This document shows, piece by piece, positions 24,152-36,350 of a stretch of 64,000 bases of DNA. The number at the start of each line of letters is the position of its first letter. Position 1 is the first letter of the stretch. The notes beneath the pieces were generated by a model. That model did not search any database. It worked only from the letters and a program-made list of their open reading frames with translations, and was not told the origin of the DNA. Origin of the DNA: Torreya grandis (lineage: Eukaryota > Streptophyta > Pinopsida > Cupressales > Taxaceae). The DNA lies in assembly GCA_037957365.1 (NCBI GenBank), contig JARHVA010002004.1:1855001-1919000 (forward strand). The letters run 5' to 3'. Both the position numbers and the translations under genes were made by a program.

Positions 24152-25080
24152 GTTTTGGACTAAATATATGTAATATCACATTGTTACAGACCATTCATAT
24201 ATATTTTGAATCAATAAAAACTCATATAATAACATTCAAGGGTTTGATGATATACCATGATAGACACTGGGCACTATTACTTTAGATGTCATGGTGGGAC
24301 CAAAAAACCTCCCTACATAATTGTAGGTCATGTCAGGTCCTCTCTACTATAATATTCTACTTCAATGACCCTGAATACATAATATTGGTGGCCCTCCTTC
24401 TACTTTACATCGATGTATTTAGTTTATCCATGAGGGATTTCTATACACATGTCAAATAGACAACCATCCATTCAAATATTATAAAACTATAGAGTCATAT
24501 TTGATTATTTCACCACATGGGTCACCATATCTCATAGTATAACCACCACCCCATAACATTTATCTTTATAAAATACATACATATGAGGTTGGAGAGACTA
24601 TCAATTCTCAGACTACTCCATTTATAGTTACACCATCATCACTAGCTATTATGCTAGTCATCACATCATCAACCATTCTAGCTACTTCATCAGTCATAGT
24701 TTTGACACCTATTACAAATCCACCATCACTGATAGTAATACTAGTAGTTATAGTCGATTCCATAGTTACTCCAGTAGTTAAAGATACCTTTGCATTAGCA
24801 CCATATTATACTACTACAGATGATGAGACTCTTATATCACAGTTACCACTTATTGTAAATTTTGAGTTACCATATGTACATGATGTTGATACAAATTCAT
24901 ATGCTTCTTCAAATGATGATATGACACTCACACACCTAGATGACTATTTATGTGGATTGATATTTACACTAGTTGGCCTAAGAGAGTATCAAGATGACTA
25001 TAAAACTCTCATACCACATCCTATAACACTTTTAGTAATTTTCACTTCACTCTTAGGATATACTCCACACTCACAGTCAT
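24152..25080 (+). pseudogene. Outer element protease, 3' part, and downstream acidic ORF
   Basis: Right after the nested element the plus strand reads FGLNICNITLLQT, completing the protease frame that breaks off at VVIDSGS. Next come YNILL, PWIH and FIHEGFLYT, which match the plant gypsy protease tail (YNlLLGRpWiH....vpStLHq..kfi..g). From 24,651 a 143-codon open stretch is rich in Ile, Thr, Val and Pro and ends with many Asp and Tyr (DDMTLTHLDDY). This resembles the linker after protease in Tat/Ogre-like elements. Stops occur between the blocks. Confidence 0.65.
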
Positions 25081-28000
25081 AGTCAGACCACTTAGCACAT
25101 ATAGTTCACATGGTTACCTCTATGGATATAGAGCTAGTTATTTGGATTCAGGAAGGTAGCACATAACATCATCTACAATTTATGTTACTGATTTTACTTC
25201 ATTATGTATTGATAACATTACCTACAATATGACACAAATCTATCAATAGATGGTCACATCATAAAGGTTACCTATTTTGTACTTTTCATAGGATTATACA
25301 CCATGATACAAACTCATGTATAGCCTTATAAAAAAGATTGGATAAGTTATAAGATCGAGTCATTATTTAAATTATAACACCACCAATAGCACTAGTTCCA
25401 CCAATTCCATTAAAGTCATCTACTAGTAGGACTAAATGTCCTAGAGTAGAGTTAGCATCTCCATCACTAGAGCAACCTTTAGTTAACCTTTGACATGATT
25501 CAACTATAAAGACAACATCTATAGCATATGACGATACTTATGATGATGATCTCAAGGCATTTGATGATTTTCATGACCCTTTCCTCTATTTCCATCCCCA
25601 ACAGACTCCATCCTTGGATCCTTTCCCCCCACTAGCCTAGTCTTTTATTATCATGTACATATTGCTTTCCCTACATGCTTGTAAATAGTTCAAATATCTA
25701 AAAAAAATACCAAAAAAATTCAAAATTTAAAAATAAAAAAACATTTAAATAATCTAAAAAACACCAATAAACATTTTGATTATATGCACCATCTATGCTT
25801 TACATTACTACTATAATGTTAGGACTTGTATTTGTTATTACATGCTATTGTTTTTACATTATCTACATTACCATCCTTCACTTTATTTTCTTTTAGTGTA
25901 TGTAGTGACATCTAACTACTTGATTGTTTAACTCTATCTATTGAGGGGGCATTCCTACTTCTACATTTGATACATACATCGATATGCATACCCATTGAGG
26001 TCATATTCTACATGACAACACCATCCAAGTTATGTCAATCCTACACTACACACTCTAAGTTATCATACTGATGTACATTACTTGCCAAATTACACATACT
26101 ACTATATTAACATTTCACTAGTATCTAACACCTGTGTATCTCTTAGCATATACTTTGTCTTGTACTAACATGTCTTGCATACTTTCACTTCTTGCTTTAC
26201 TTAGTTAGGTGTGTTTATATTTCTAATTTACTTGATTTCATTATTTGCTTAGCATAGCTTTTGTGATTGCATTTCTAGGTCTAATTTTGCTTCTTGTATG
26301 TGCCTTTGGACATTTGTTAATGTCCCTTACTTATACTCTTTTATGTGCCTATGGCCCTCATTTCAATATTTGCTTTTTTCAAATTATATGTCCATGTGGC
26401 ATTTGAACATGCGATGTATTCTTGTTTTCTAGTTTGAGTGACATGTGCCCATGTCGCTTGTTCGTATGGCTCATTGTCTAACCTTATATGCTTCTTACTT
26501 CTTGATTTATATGTGTGTTACTTGATTGCTTATCCTTGTTTTCAATGTCATGATCTATGTCATGCATTTACCGTATTTTCTTGGATGCAATGATGGACAT
26601 CATGATCCATCCTTCCTTGACAACTAACGACTAATAACTCACATCTAACATTTCAAATTCTAGTTTAATACAATACACATGATTTTACATTGTTATATCT
26701 ATTTAGGCATACCCATGTTGGTTTAACCATCTCTCAATACAAAAATTTCTATATTTAGAAATATCTTATCAAATATCAGTACTATATCATGTATCTATAT
26801 ATCATAACAGACTTGCAAGACTCTTTCTTTTGAGGGCAGTTATTGTAGGTTCATCATTCCTACCCATAGAAGAGGGGGAACCAAATAAGGGTTTTTTCAC
26901 GAGATCAATGCTCTAATTAGTCAAAATAGTAAAAATTAGATCACCCAGTTCAGAATCTAGAGGTTAAACTAGTCAAAACATAATAGAAAAATAGTGACAA
27001 TTATAGATCATCAACCAATTTTAACATAGGACAATAGTGCTAGAAATGGAAAACAACACCAAACACAATGTTTTCCTCATTTTGGTGCTCTTTTCTAGGT
27101 AGAAAACACCTAGGTTTTATAGTAATAGGCAAAGAGTTTATCTCAGCTATAATTTTTGCACATATAGATTAGTCAGAATCAGTAATTTTAGTATAGTTTT
27201 CTCAAAGAATCAAGATGTAGGGGGTATCATGCATAGCATGATGGATCTCACTTCTAGTTTTAGATTAAGTAGTTGACATGACTTGTAGATCAGAATCCAT
27301 GTTCCAAACACTAGTGACTGGGGTCAATGTGTATGGTACATTGATCTTCTTTTATTTATGAGTTCATTTTATTACATAGGCATTATCAACAGTTGCATGT
27401 ATTAGTCCATCTACAAGTGCTTGGCATCATTCTCAAGTTGAAATTACATATATGTTTAAATTATTGAGTAGCCAAGTTCCTGAGTTAGATTTCACATAAG
27501 CATATTGTATTAGTTTTGATGTGGATTTCATACAAGCCTAACCTCCGTCTTTCAAAATGGCCAAGAGTGGACTAATTTTTAGTATACATTCATCTACCAT
27601 GCTACATTGTAATATTTTTAGAGCATCCATGACCCCATGAACCATCTCATATGACATCTATTCTATACTAGTATCACTTCATAGATTCACTTCATGGGGT
27701 AATGTTGGAGTGAAAGGGCTAACCTTTGAATTCTTAATCCACCTATTTATAGGGATTAGGCACATAGTCTAGACATTGATTGTCACATGCATGATCATCT
27801 AGCTTCACTCAGTAGGTGATGATGGAGCCAAAGGGCTAGTATTTCTATTCTTGATCCAATTTTTTGTGAATTGAACACTTAAATCCATTCATGATATAAG
27901 TTTTAGTATAACATCATCCAGCATAATCTAGTATTACTCAGCCTTACTCGTGATCACAATAGGTTTTATATTGGTTCATGTACCCAGTGAGGTGTATTCG

Positions 28001-28290
28001 TTCATTTCTTTTCCTTTTTATTTCACTCAAATTTTGTATGTTCTTGTTTTATATCATATATAATAATAACTAATCTAGTCTTTGTTCATTTTGTAGATTC
28101 ACACTTGTACAATGTGCTCTTTATGCACTATCTAGCATTACTCATCATTACACAAGCTTCATGGGTTTCACCTTTGCAAGTAAGCTCAGGTATGATTTAT
28201 ATTATTTTTCCTTTATCCTAGTATTTTGCTTTTTTACATCACTAGAATATAGGGAGGCCAAATTTAGTCAAGTAAAATGTGAAATTTGGT
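25081..28290 (+). other. Non-coding internal region of outer LTR element
   Basis: No pol domain is found in any frame. The region begins with an A-rich run of ctaaaaaa/aaaaat phrases (25,690-25,790) and continues as AT-rich sequence to the right LTR. There is no clear polypurine tract before 28,291. This fits a LARD-type element, but a very decayed pol cannot be excluded. Confidence 0.5.
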
Positions 28291-29163
28291 TACTTGAGTG
28301 TTGCTGATGACACCCAATCCATAGGTCCTCCTACTTACTTTCAAAACCCTCATAGGCTTTTCTTTCATGGATTACCAATAATCCATAGCCTTGCAGACTT
28401 AGCCCTTATAGACCCAAGCAACTCTTTCACACCCAAATCCATCCCCTAGGTCTCATTTCCTCTAGACAATAGTTCCCAACTTGGACAAGAGTACTGAAAC
28501 CCAGTGTGTCCTATTTTTGGCACTATTATCCAAGTGTAAATATGATTCCAATGGTCATTTTATCATAGATCCTTATCCTAATTCATGTTAGACTAATTTC
28601 AATCAATTTAATCCACAATCATTAAATCCCCTATAAAATGCCATTCAAAATTCATTTAGAAGGCTTGGCACTCATTTACAAGAGAGGAACAAGAATACAA
28701 GAAAGTACACTCAACCACTTTTCCATATTATCTGTATAAAACATTCCAATATTATTCCAAGCCTATTCAAACCCTTGCAGTAGTCCCTCTCCATCTAAAG
28801 TACACCTAATCTCACATCTACTTGTATTTTCATACACAATTGCACCAAACACTTCAATGGGAGAACTACATTAGCTTTATCCCTCCTTGGAGTATTGGTA
28901 TGTAGGTAGTGTGTCCACACATGGGGTGTGAAGTGTGTCTAGCGTATCCTTTACACACTAAACCCTTATATCTCTTTCCCAAGTTATCATTCAAGTTCAA
29001 TCACAAAGAGCTCATAGGGATTTCAAAGATTAAAATAGATGCATAGTGAGCTCTGTAGAATTATGGGATTCAATATTTTATTGACAGGGTAACATAGACA
29101 TACCAGGAAGAACCTATAAAACTAATATCACTTTGATAGCAACACCATAAAATAACTACAATG
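28291..29163 (+). repeat. Right LTR of outer element
   Basis: It aligns with 16,146-17,023. Immediately after 'actacaatg' the sequence becomes Helitron DNA matching 12,970. If the left LTR really extends to about 17,326, this copy lacks about 300 bp at its 3' end. Confidence 0.78.
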
Positions 29164-30830
29164 AAGAACAAAAAATATTATTGTTATTACTTGCCTTTGA
29201 TGGTGTATAACTAGGTTTAACAAAAAATAATGGAAGTGTGGGTGGCTTCCAAATCAACTTTTTTAATATCTAAGCAAGTGAAAATTATGTTCATGTAGCT
29301 AGATATTTTTAAGATGATGTTTTTGGAACTTGAAAACATCAATTGGGAAAATGGTTTAAAATGCCATAGAAAATATCCTCTCAGTGTTGTATTCATTTAT
29401 AGGTGAGTTGTTGACATCTATCAAATTAATTACAGGTGGGTTTTCACTATTTGCATTGTTCACATAGTCTCTTATGTGGTTGAACTCTATTCATGAATAT
29501 GGAAGAGAAGATACAAATGATGTTATTTGTTGGTGTTGTAGATTTAAAGGTGCATTTATGTCATCTTCAAAGTCAACATTGGTATTTCACATATCTTTAA
29601 TATCCATTGTGATGTGATGAAGAAGTGAGGTGATATCAATAGGCCTTGATGGTAGAGCATCTAGTGCTTTATAGTCAATTTGTACGTTTCCATAGTAGGA
29701 TCCTTTTCCATTTTATAGTGTTGAGCTTCACTAACACATGATTTTATTATATATCAATCATATGGTTTGTTCTTCAATCCAATTCTTCTTAATACTAAGA
29801 TATCAAGGTCTATAAGTTGGCATGGTAGATACTTAACAATAAATAATATATCTTGTGGGAAACTAATAGTATGGCCATTATATTTTTACTACCCACCATG
29901 TGCATGAGTTACCTATAGTATTGGATAAACTCTTGCAATGAGTATTTCTTAAACTTGAGTGAGATCATATAGAACTTTAGGTTGTATTCTTGGGTCCATA
30001 TTATTCATTGAACAAAAGTAATTATTATTTGTTTCACTAATTCATCGATAGCAAGTAAAGCTACCATGATAATTCCTTATTTGAATGCCTGAATATAATT
30101 CGTTGCAAATTCAACATGGCCGTATTCAAGAAAGATTGTCTATTCTTTCACAGAATTTCTTTTGAGGTTGTTTAATAGATTCATCTATAAGAAGTGGGTA
30201 AATATTTAATTTTTTTGTATGGTATTGAAGCTACCGATGTGCATTTATTTATTTCTTATGTGTTTCATATTTTAAAAGCGATGTTTTATTTGAGTTTTCA
30301 ATTCTCATTAGTATCTACAGTGGTTAGAATAGAAACATTAATGACTAAATTGTTAAAAGTGTTATGTATAGTTAAATGGGTATGTACATGGAGTTGGGGG
30401 ACAATTCTTCAGACACAACCCACAACATGAACGCATTATGGTTTAAGACACCCAAGATGTAATACATAAGCACTTTTGGTAAAATCAATGCATACACATT
30501 TTTTAGTAATACAAATGCATACATTTTATAGTAACACATAAATGTTCTTATAACTATAAGGAATGTGTGCACATTACATAAACATAAAGACAAAAAAAAA
30601 CCTAAAACCCCATTTCATTTCTTATCACATTTTTCTCCTTAATTTCTTCTTGTATTCATGTTTTGCCTTCCCATTCATGTTTTGATCCTCAGTGTGTAAA
30701 TCCTTGGTTCTACTCCCATCAATAGTAGAAATTATTTCTTTTGCTCACGCATTTAAAAGATTGACAATATTGTTGTGAAGAAGATGTATGTTTTGTGAAT
30801 TAAATCATTTTTGTGAAGGTTTTTCATAGT
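29164..30830 (-). mobile_element. Second copy of the Helitron 5' portion
   Basis: This aligns with about 12,970-14,600. It carries the same decayed Helitron N-terminal region on the minus strand, without the HUH, Y2 and helicase parts. It begins abruptly at the end of the outer element's right LTR, in the middle of what is coding sequence in the full copy. Homology ends near 30,830 ('gatgtatgttttgtgaatt'). Confidence 0.85.
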
Positions 30831-32940
30831 TTAATTTCTAATTTTTATCAAACAAGTTAGCATGTCCCACCTAACCTTCTACCTAACCCTCTGCCCAACC
30901 CTCCTAACACTCCACCTAACCCTCCTAAAGTTCCACTAGATCCCCCCAGGTACTTAGTAGGATATATCTACACACATAGTGGAGAATAAAATTGAAATTA
31001 AGTAGATAATTAGGAGAGTGAGGAAGAAAACTTCCATGAAAACCCACCTCACCTATTTATCCAATACCCTAAAGTTAGTATTAGGTCAAATTGACTCTAT
31101 AATGAGTCAAATTAATAGATTAATATCATATATAGATAGTTATACCGATTACTAGGCTAAAAAATTGTTATAAAATGAGGTTAAGAATAAATAAATAACA
31201 AAATAATAAATTTGTGCCTTATTTATCGACTAAGACACCAATTTACCATTTCTCGTAATGACTAAACATTTCCCAATCCATCGATTTTAACACAATTTGA
31301 TTAAATCTAATTTTTGGGAGTGATGGTTGATGGTGTTTGACAATCCACCTTGTAATAACCATGAGGTCCCTTTGTAATTTTTGAGAAAATTCTATTTGTC
31401 CTCAATGAAATTTAAAATTATTTTGATTGTGGTGTGTTTTGAAGGCCGAGGAAAAGCCTTTGTGGAGGATCAACTAGGTACATGTCATGCACCTAATTAG
31501 CTTGCAAGGATACATAGCCAAAATCCATTTCATCTATATAATCCATCTATGGTGAAGGAGGTTTTTGATATAGATATTCTTCATGCATAAAGTGCACTTA
31601 CTGATACACTCATTCATCATACAATTAGTCTTTCAAAGAGAGATCCTCAAGATACTCCACCTAGTGGCCATACCTAAACTCATCCATGCAGATCTTATGG
31701 TGCTATATGTATTGGATCTTCAGATGATGATAGTGGAACTTCATTGGGCTTGGAGGATGTGGTCTTGACTGATGAGTTGTTATCACACATGTTTGGTTTG
31801 GATACATTGGGACTCTCTACACACATGCGTGTATCTTTTATATAAATTTCATGTTAAATTTTTAATTTATATTTTCAAATTCAAAAGGTAAAAATTAATT
31901 TACGCATTTAATTTGAATACTCTATGTGTGTGTGTGTGTGTGTGTGTTTCTATGTGTGTGTGTGTATTTTGTGTTTTAGTAGGAGACATTTCCTTCGATG
32001 TCATAGAATAAATTTATTAAGCCAGGTAGTGGGTTAAATACTACTACATCTATCCATGTCACTACGAGACCATATACATTTACAGAGGTAAAATTTCAAG
32101 TGAATATTATATACTCTATATGTACATTCATACACCTTAATTGCATCGTTGGTAGATTTTATGTAAGAAAATATAAAATTTACCCAATATAATTTTGTTG
32201 GAAGTTTTATTATTCAATGTATTAACATGGATTGGCATAGTTTTAGAAATTCATCCTCCATCTCAATGTTTTTCTTTTATTTTGAATTTCAAACTATGTT
32301 TTCAATAACCAAATCATGTACTTGTAAAGAAGATTGTCCACTCACTCTTATCTCTACAATATTTAGGTATATTTTTTGTATGTTTCTTTAGATTTTGATG
32401 AGACCTATTTTATAAGGTTTTAAACACTCTTAAAAGGATTATATAGATGTCCACCATAAAATCGACCTATCACTCTAGGTGTCTTAACTTGATTAAAACT
32501 CAATTTACAAACTTATCAACACAAATATATATATATAGGCTACTTGTCTTATCACAATGACTGTTTCTAAAGTATTTTTTTAATCAAAAGAATACTTAGT
32601 TAGACTAAAAAGTAATAAATTTATGTAAGCAAAGTATTCAAGTTGTTAACATGATCAAAATTTCAAAAAAAATCAACTTAGACACCATAGCTCATAGGGC
32701 TATCCTAGACTATACCAAGTCACTACCTTGAGATAATTAGGCTAATGACCTTAATCAAGTCAAAATCTGAAATACACCTCATTAAAGATATACAAGCATA
32801 CAAACCAGTGTATATATGTGTATCAAGGATGTTTCAATACCTATCTTCCATTCAATGAATCAATTTCATAAAATTCACTCATAAATCCTCCCTCGCTATC
32901 TTAGAGATAAAAGATTATAGGTTTACATGAAACTTAGATT
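30830..32940. other. 2.1-kb segment absent from the first Helitron/module copy
   Basis: This interrupts the homology to 12,970-16,140. Near 30,860-30,960 a proline-rich reading (PPNLLPNPLPNPPNTPP) is encoded on the plus strand. At about 31,650-31,840 the plus strand reads SYGAICIGSSDDDSG, then SLGLEDVVLTDELLSHMFG. At about 31,985-32,085 it reads NTTTSIHVTTRPYTF, ending at a GTAAAA donor-like site. These may be exons upstream of the exon pair at 34,024. Two (TG)n runs lie at 31,925-31,947 and 31,953-31,966. No known domain was recognised. Confidence 0.4.
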
Positions 32941-34670
32941 TCCATAAATGTGATTGTAAGGCTTTATTAGATCCAAACCTTCAGAATCATCTTCTAGGAT
33001 TGTTTGTATAACTATTCCCAATCTTTTCTAAAATTGGAAGGATTCAAATAGAAGTTATAGTCTTCCAATGATGCAAATTTGGTCTTTTATACTTTTTCCT
33101 TCATCTTGTACATCCCTAAAATGACAGATTGGAACTAATCATGATGTTAAAGTCTTATCCAAATTTAAGATGTTTTAATTTAGGTCCATCTTCCTCTAAT
33201 AGACCTATCTCAAATTATAAAACTGATATTTGAAGACTTGCCAAGTCATTTAAGACCATTAAATGAGTAAGAAAGATAGATATGACCTTAACTAAACTTA
33301 GGAGACTCCTATCAATGTATCAGACCTTCTAGAACCTAATAGACACATTAATTATTACAATTTAAGCATATATTCAGTCAAATACATTTGAAAATTCAAA
33401 TAAAAAGTATTGGAAGGAAAAACACTCTAAGACCTATAAATGACCTAAGATACACATTAAATGCCTCATTCAAGGCTTATTGACACTTATAAACCCTTTT
33501 AAGATTAACTATAGGACCATATATACAAGTTTGTAGGATGATCCTGCACCAAGAGGTGTAAGAGATGCATCATTGCCTTGGATGTCTTGTCATTATCCCT
33601 CATGAAATAAACATTTATTTCCTTTAGTGTGGTGTTAGAAATCACATTTCACACATCTGCTTGTCACATTCTTGCGTCTCATGACCTCATCAGATCTTTT
33701 CATATCTTATACAAGATTATGTTTATTAGCAACTTGTTTAATCACTGAATTTCCAAAGTTAATAATTATTAGGTTATTTATTCAGCTAATGACTAGGTTG
33801 GACACTCATCCATCATTATGAGTCAAGATAGACTTGGGCATTTTTTCTACAATTTCCTCTGTAGAGTCACACACTGAGATATGTATGTTCACTTGCAATA
33901 TTGAATTGTAATTTAATACTTTTTTAAAAGAAATTTTACTATATAGTTGGGTAAATATAACTTACATGCATGAATGTATTATGTATATAGGGTTTTAATA
34001 TGATATTTGATAATCTAATTTAGATGACTACTGTAGTAGCTCCTCATTTTTCATCCTCATTTGACACACTTATTTGTGTAGCTAAACTTGGTACTCACCC
34101 AGTCAAGTGTTAATAAAAATTTGTGAAGGACCGTGATATTATAGTAAGTGCATGTTTAAATGATTTTTCTATTATAGTTTAAAATGAGTTTATTAACTTG
34201 GTTTCATGCATACTTGTTAATTTTATAATATTTTTTGTATTTGAATAGGTTCAATTGCAAGCGAGTTATGAGTTTAGTACCTACAATCCAAGCAATTCAA
34301 GATATCTCCATCTTCAAGAAGGGCATCCTAGGGAGAGTCTTCTTTAACGAAGGAAAAGTGAGGGAGAATTTTTGATGATTAGGATGTTTTAGATGATGTA
34401 CTTTTTGTATGTCTATATGGCAATGTACACATTTTTTAGCATTGTACATGTGTATATGATGTATTCACCCGACAATAGATACAATGTTGTTAGACAAGAT
34501 TTAATTTTTTTATTCCTATATGGAAATGCATATATTATTGACATTGTATGCCTATATATGGATTTTTTATATGGCTTTCTTTTTTTGTACATGAATATTT
34601 AAGACAACCAATGAATTAAATCTTATTTAAATCACTTTTGTTTAGAGTATTATGAATGCTTGAATTTGAT
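32940..34670. repeat. Module B, second copy, continuing past the first copy's breakpoint
   Basis: To about 34,490 it matches 14,600-16,140, including the candidate exon pair (ATG 34,024, donor 34,144, acceptor 34,248). After 34,490 it continues uninterrupted where the first copy is broken by the outer LTR element, so this copy shows the pre-insertion state. Confidence 0.78.
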
Positions 34671-34672
34671 TT

Positions 34673-34757
34673 TAAAAACTCTCAATCATTTGTTTGACAG
34701 CTTTACAAAATTAATTACAAAGTATTTGGTCTAAAAAACACATTAATTCAAAAGCAT
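34673..34757. repeat. ~85-bp direct repeat of 8,669-8,755
   Basis: It starts aaaactctcaatc, runs through 'tttgacagctttacaaaatt' and ends near 'aattcaaaagcatg'. It matches 8,669-8,755 and 62,210-62,297. Homology is confined to this stretch. Confidence 0.75.
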
Positions 34758-35210
34758 GGGAATCTCATACATGCCCTAGCTCAAGATCTTAAACCTACAA
34801 TGAACCCATGTGCTTTCTTAATATGGTGATTAAATATTATTGGAAAAATTGATCCTACTCTTCAGATGTACACACTTTCATTATTATAACCACATAGTAT
34901 TTTACTAAATGGGTGGAAGCTATGCCACTCATATACACCACAAGCCTTCAGATATCTAAGTTTACTTTGAATCAAATAATTTTCCACTTTAAAATCCCAT
35001 CCAAAATCATATCAGATAATGTAAAATCATTTACAAATCAATAAGTGGAAGACTTATGGAATCAATATCATATTGAGTAACATTTCATCACACAATATTA
35101 CCTTGGGCAATGACCAAGTGGAAAAAACAATAATAATGCTTATAAAAATACTTAAGAGGATTGTCAATGATGTTAGAATAAACTGACATCTAAAACTATA
35201 TCATTCCCAT
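34758..35210 (+). pseudogene. Ty3/gypsy integrase fragment
   Basis: The plus strand holds, in order, DIIGKIDPTLQ-like, TKWVEAMPL-like, then FKIPSKIISDNVKSFTNQ, VEDLWNQYHIE and a worn PQGNGQ block. These are the DDE integrase core motifs: 'F...G.P..IiSDNg..F' holds the second Asp, and the Glu region reads GKNNNNAYKN. There are several frame changes. No LTRs belonging to it were found, so it is a fragment of a larger destroyed element. Confidence 0.8.
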
Positions 35211-36350
35211 GCATCACTACTTCACAATCAATCATTCTTTCTCATCTCTCATCATTCCCATCTTCCCATCTGGTTCTCTCACCTTCCATATGACCCTGAT
35301 CATTATGGTGGTTGTAAGATATATGCTTTGATAATAAGGAGATATGAGTCTCCAAATGGGTTAGATTAATGCTAAAAGTATAGAGGTGATAAGTATTAAA
35401 GAGTAATCTAGAACATATAATCCACTCTAAAAATAATATTTCCTTCTAAAATCCAAATCCAAATAAAAATGAATTCTTTCAGATGACTCTTCTCCCTATC
35501 ATCCTTAATGGAACCAAACCTTACTTATCCCCATTCATTACCCTAATCATAAACCCTCAAACACCCACTAAATTCATTATCAAATAAGGGTCCTTAATTA
35601 TTCCTCCTCGAATATGTATAACACATTTTGTAAAAAATGTAAACAAAATCCTAATTTTTTTTATCTAGTTCCTAAAATTATAATCATATCTATTTTTATC
35701 ATGTCTTAATTGATTCCATACTATTGTTCCTCGTTATCTTTGGTCAATATTTTAGGATACTTTGTAAATTGTCCATTTTGGCTAAACACCCTCTTATCCA
35801 TGTAATGAGTAGTCTTGTCTATATTTGTAAAACCATGTTCCTTGAATGTATTTTTATCATTTTTATTGTAATGAAATGTAGTCCATTTCACACTTTTATA
35901 CACAAGTCTATTTTACTTCTGTTAACTTTGAAAATACTTTATACATCCTTTGAACATATGTTTTTTAGAACAGTTTATTACATCATCTTGTTAATATATC
36001 AATTTAGTCTATTATCCATATGTAAATATTTTTATTATGTCATAATTAAGTTGTCTTATTAATAGTTATGTTGTGTAAATACTCATTGTAATCTTTTATG
36101 TTGTTTTAATCCTTTTTAATTAGTTTGTATGTAAATGTTTGAATTATCTTTTTAAGTATTGTATTTTATAAATTTTGGGTTTTCAACTGGGAATGATGAT
36201 GGCCCCAACTAACTACCCATCATGAAATTGGGAATGTCATTAACAAAGTTCCCTCTTAAACTCCCCATGCACTATAAGTTAATGTGACCTTGACTATCCA
36301 AATGTCGTAGCTATATTCTTATGTAAGTTTAATAGTAAAACTAGATTTCC
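35211..36350. other. Probable 3' remains of gypsy element, no gene
   Basis: No coding domain is readable. Near 36,340-36,360 the sequence 'tttccaacatttcaagtgg' followed by 'attcgagac' resembles an LTR end plus a worn 'TGGTATCAGAGC' primer site. No matching LTR partner was recognised by eye. Confidence 0.35.

Larger units (their letters stand above)
16146..29163 (+). mobile_element. Outer gypsy-type LTR element, non-autonomous, carrying a nested element
   Basis: Two direct repeats in the same orientation (about 16,146-17,023 and 28,291-29,163) flank sequence that contains a Ty3/gypsy-like protease split by a nested element at 18,508-24,151. Without the insert the element is about 7.4 kb. After the protease block (about 25,100) I see no reverse transcriptase or integrase, only AT-rich non-coding DNA, so it looks LARD-like. 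No target-site duplication is evident: the left flank is module B and the right flank is Helitron sequence matching 12,970. The element is therefore probably recombinant (see findings). Confidence 0.75.

Noticed and set aside
24651..25082. 143-codon open frame as a stand-alone gene
   Set aside because: It follows directly on the gypsy protease block of the outer LTR element and is better explained as part of its polyprotein.
30860..30960. Repeated 'cctaaccctc' phrases resembling telomere repeats
   Set aside because: The spacing and sequence do not fit the plant (CCCTAAA)n repeat. The stretch reads better as a short proline-rich coding-like run.
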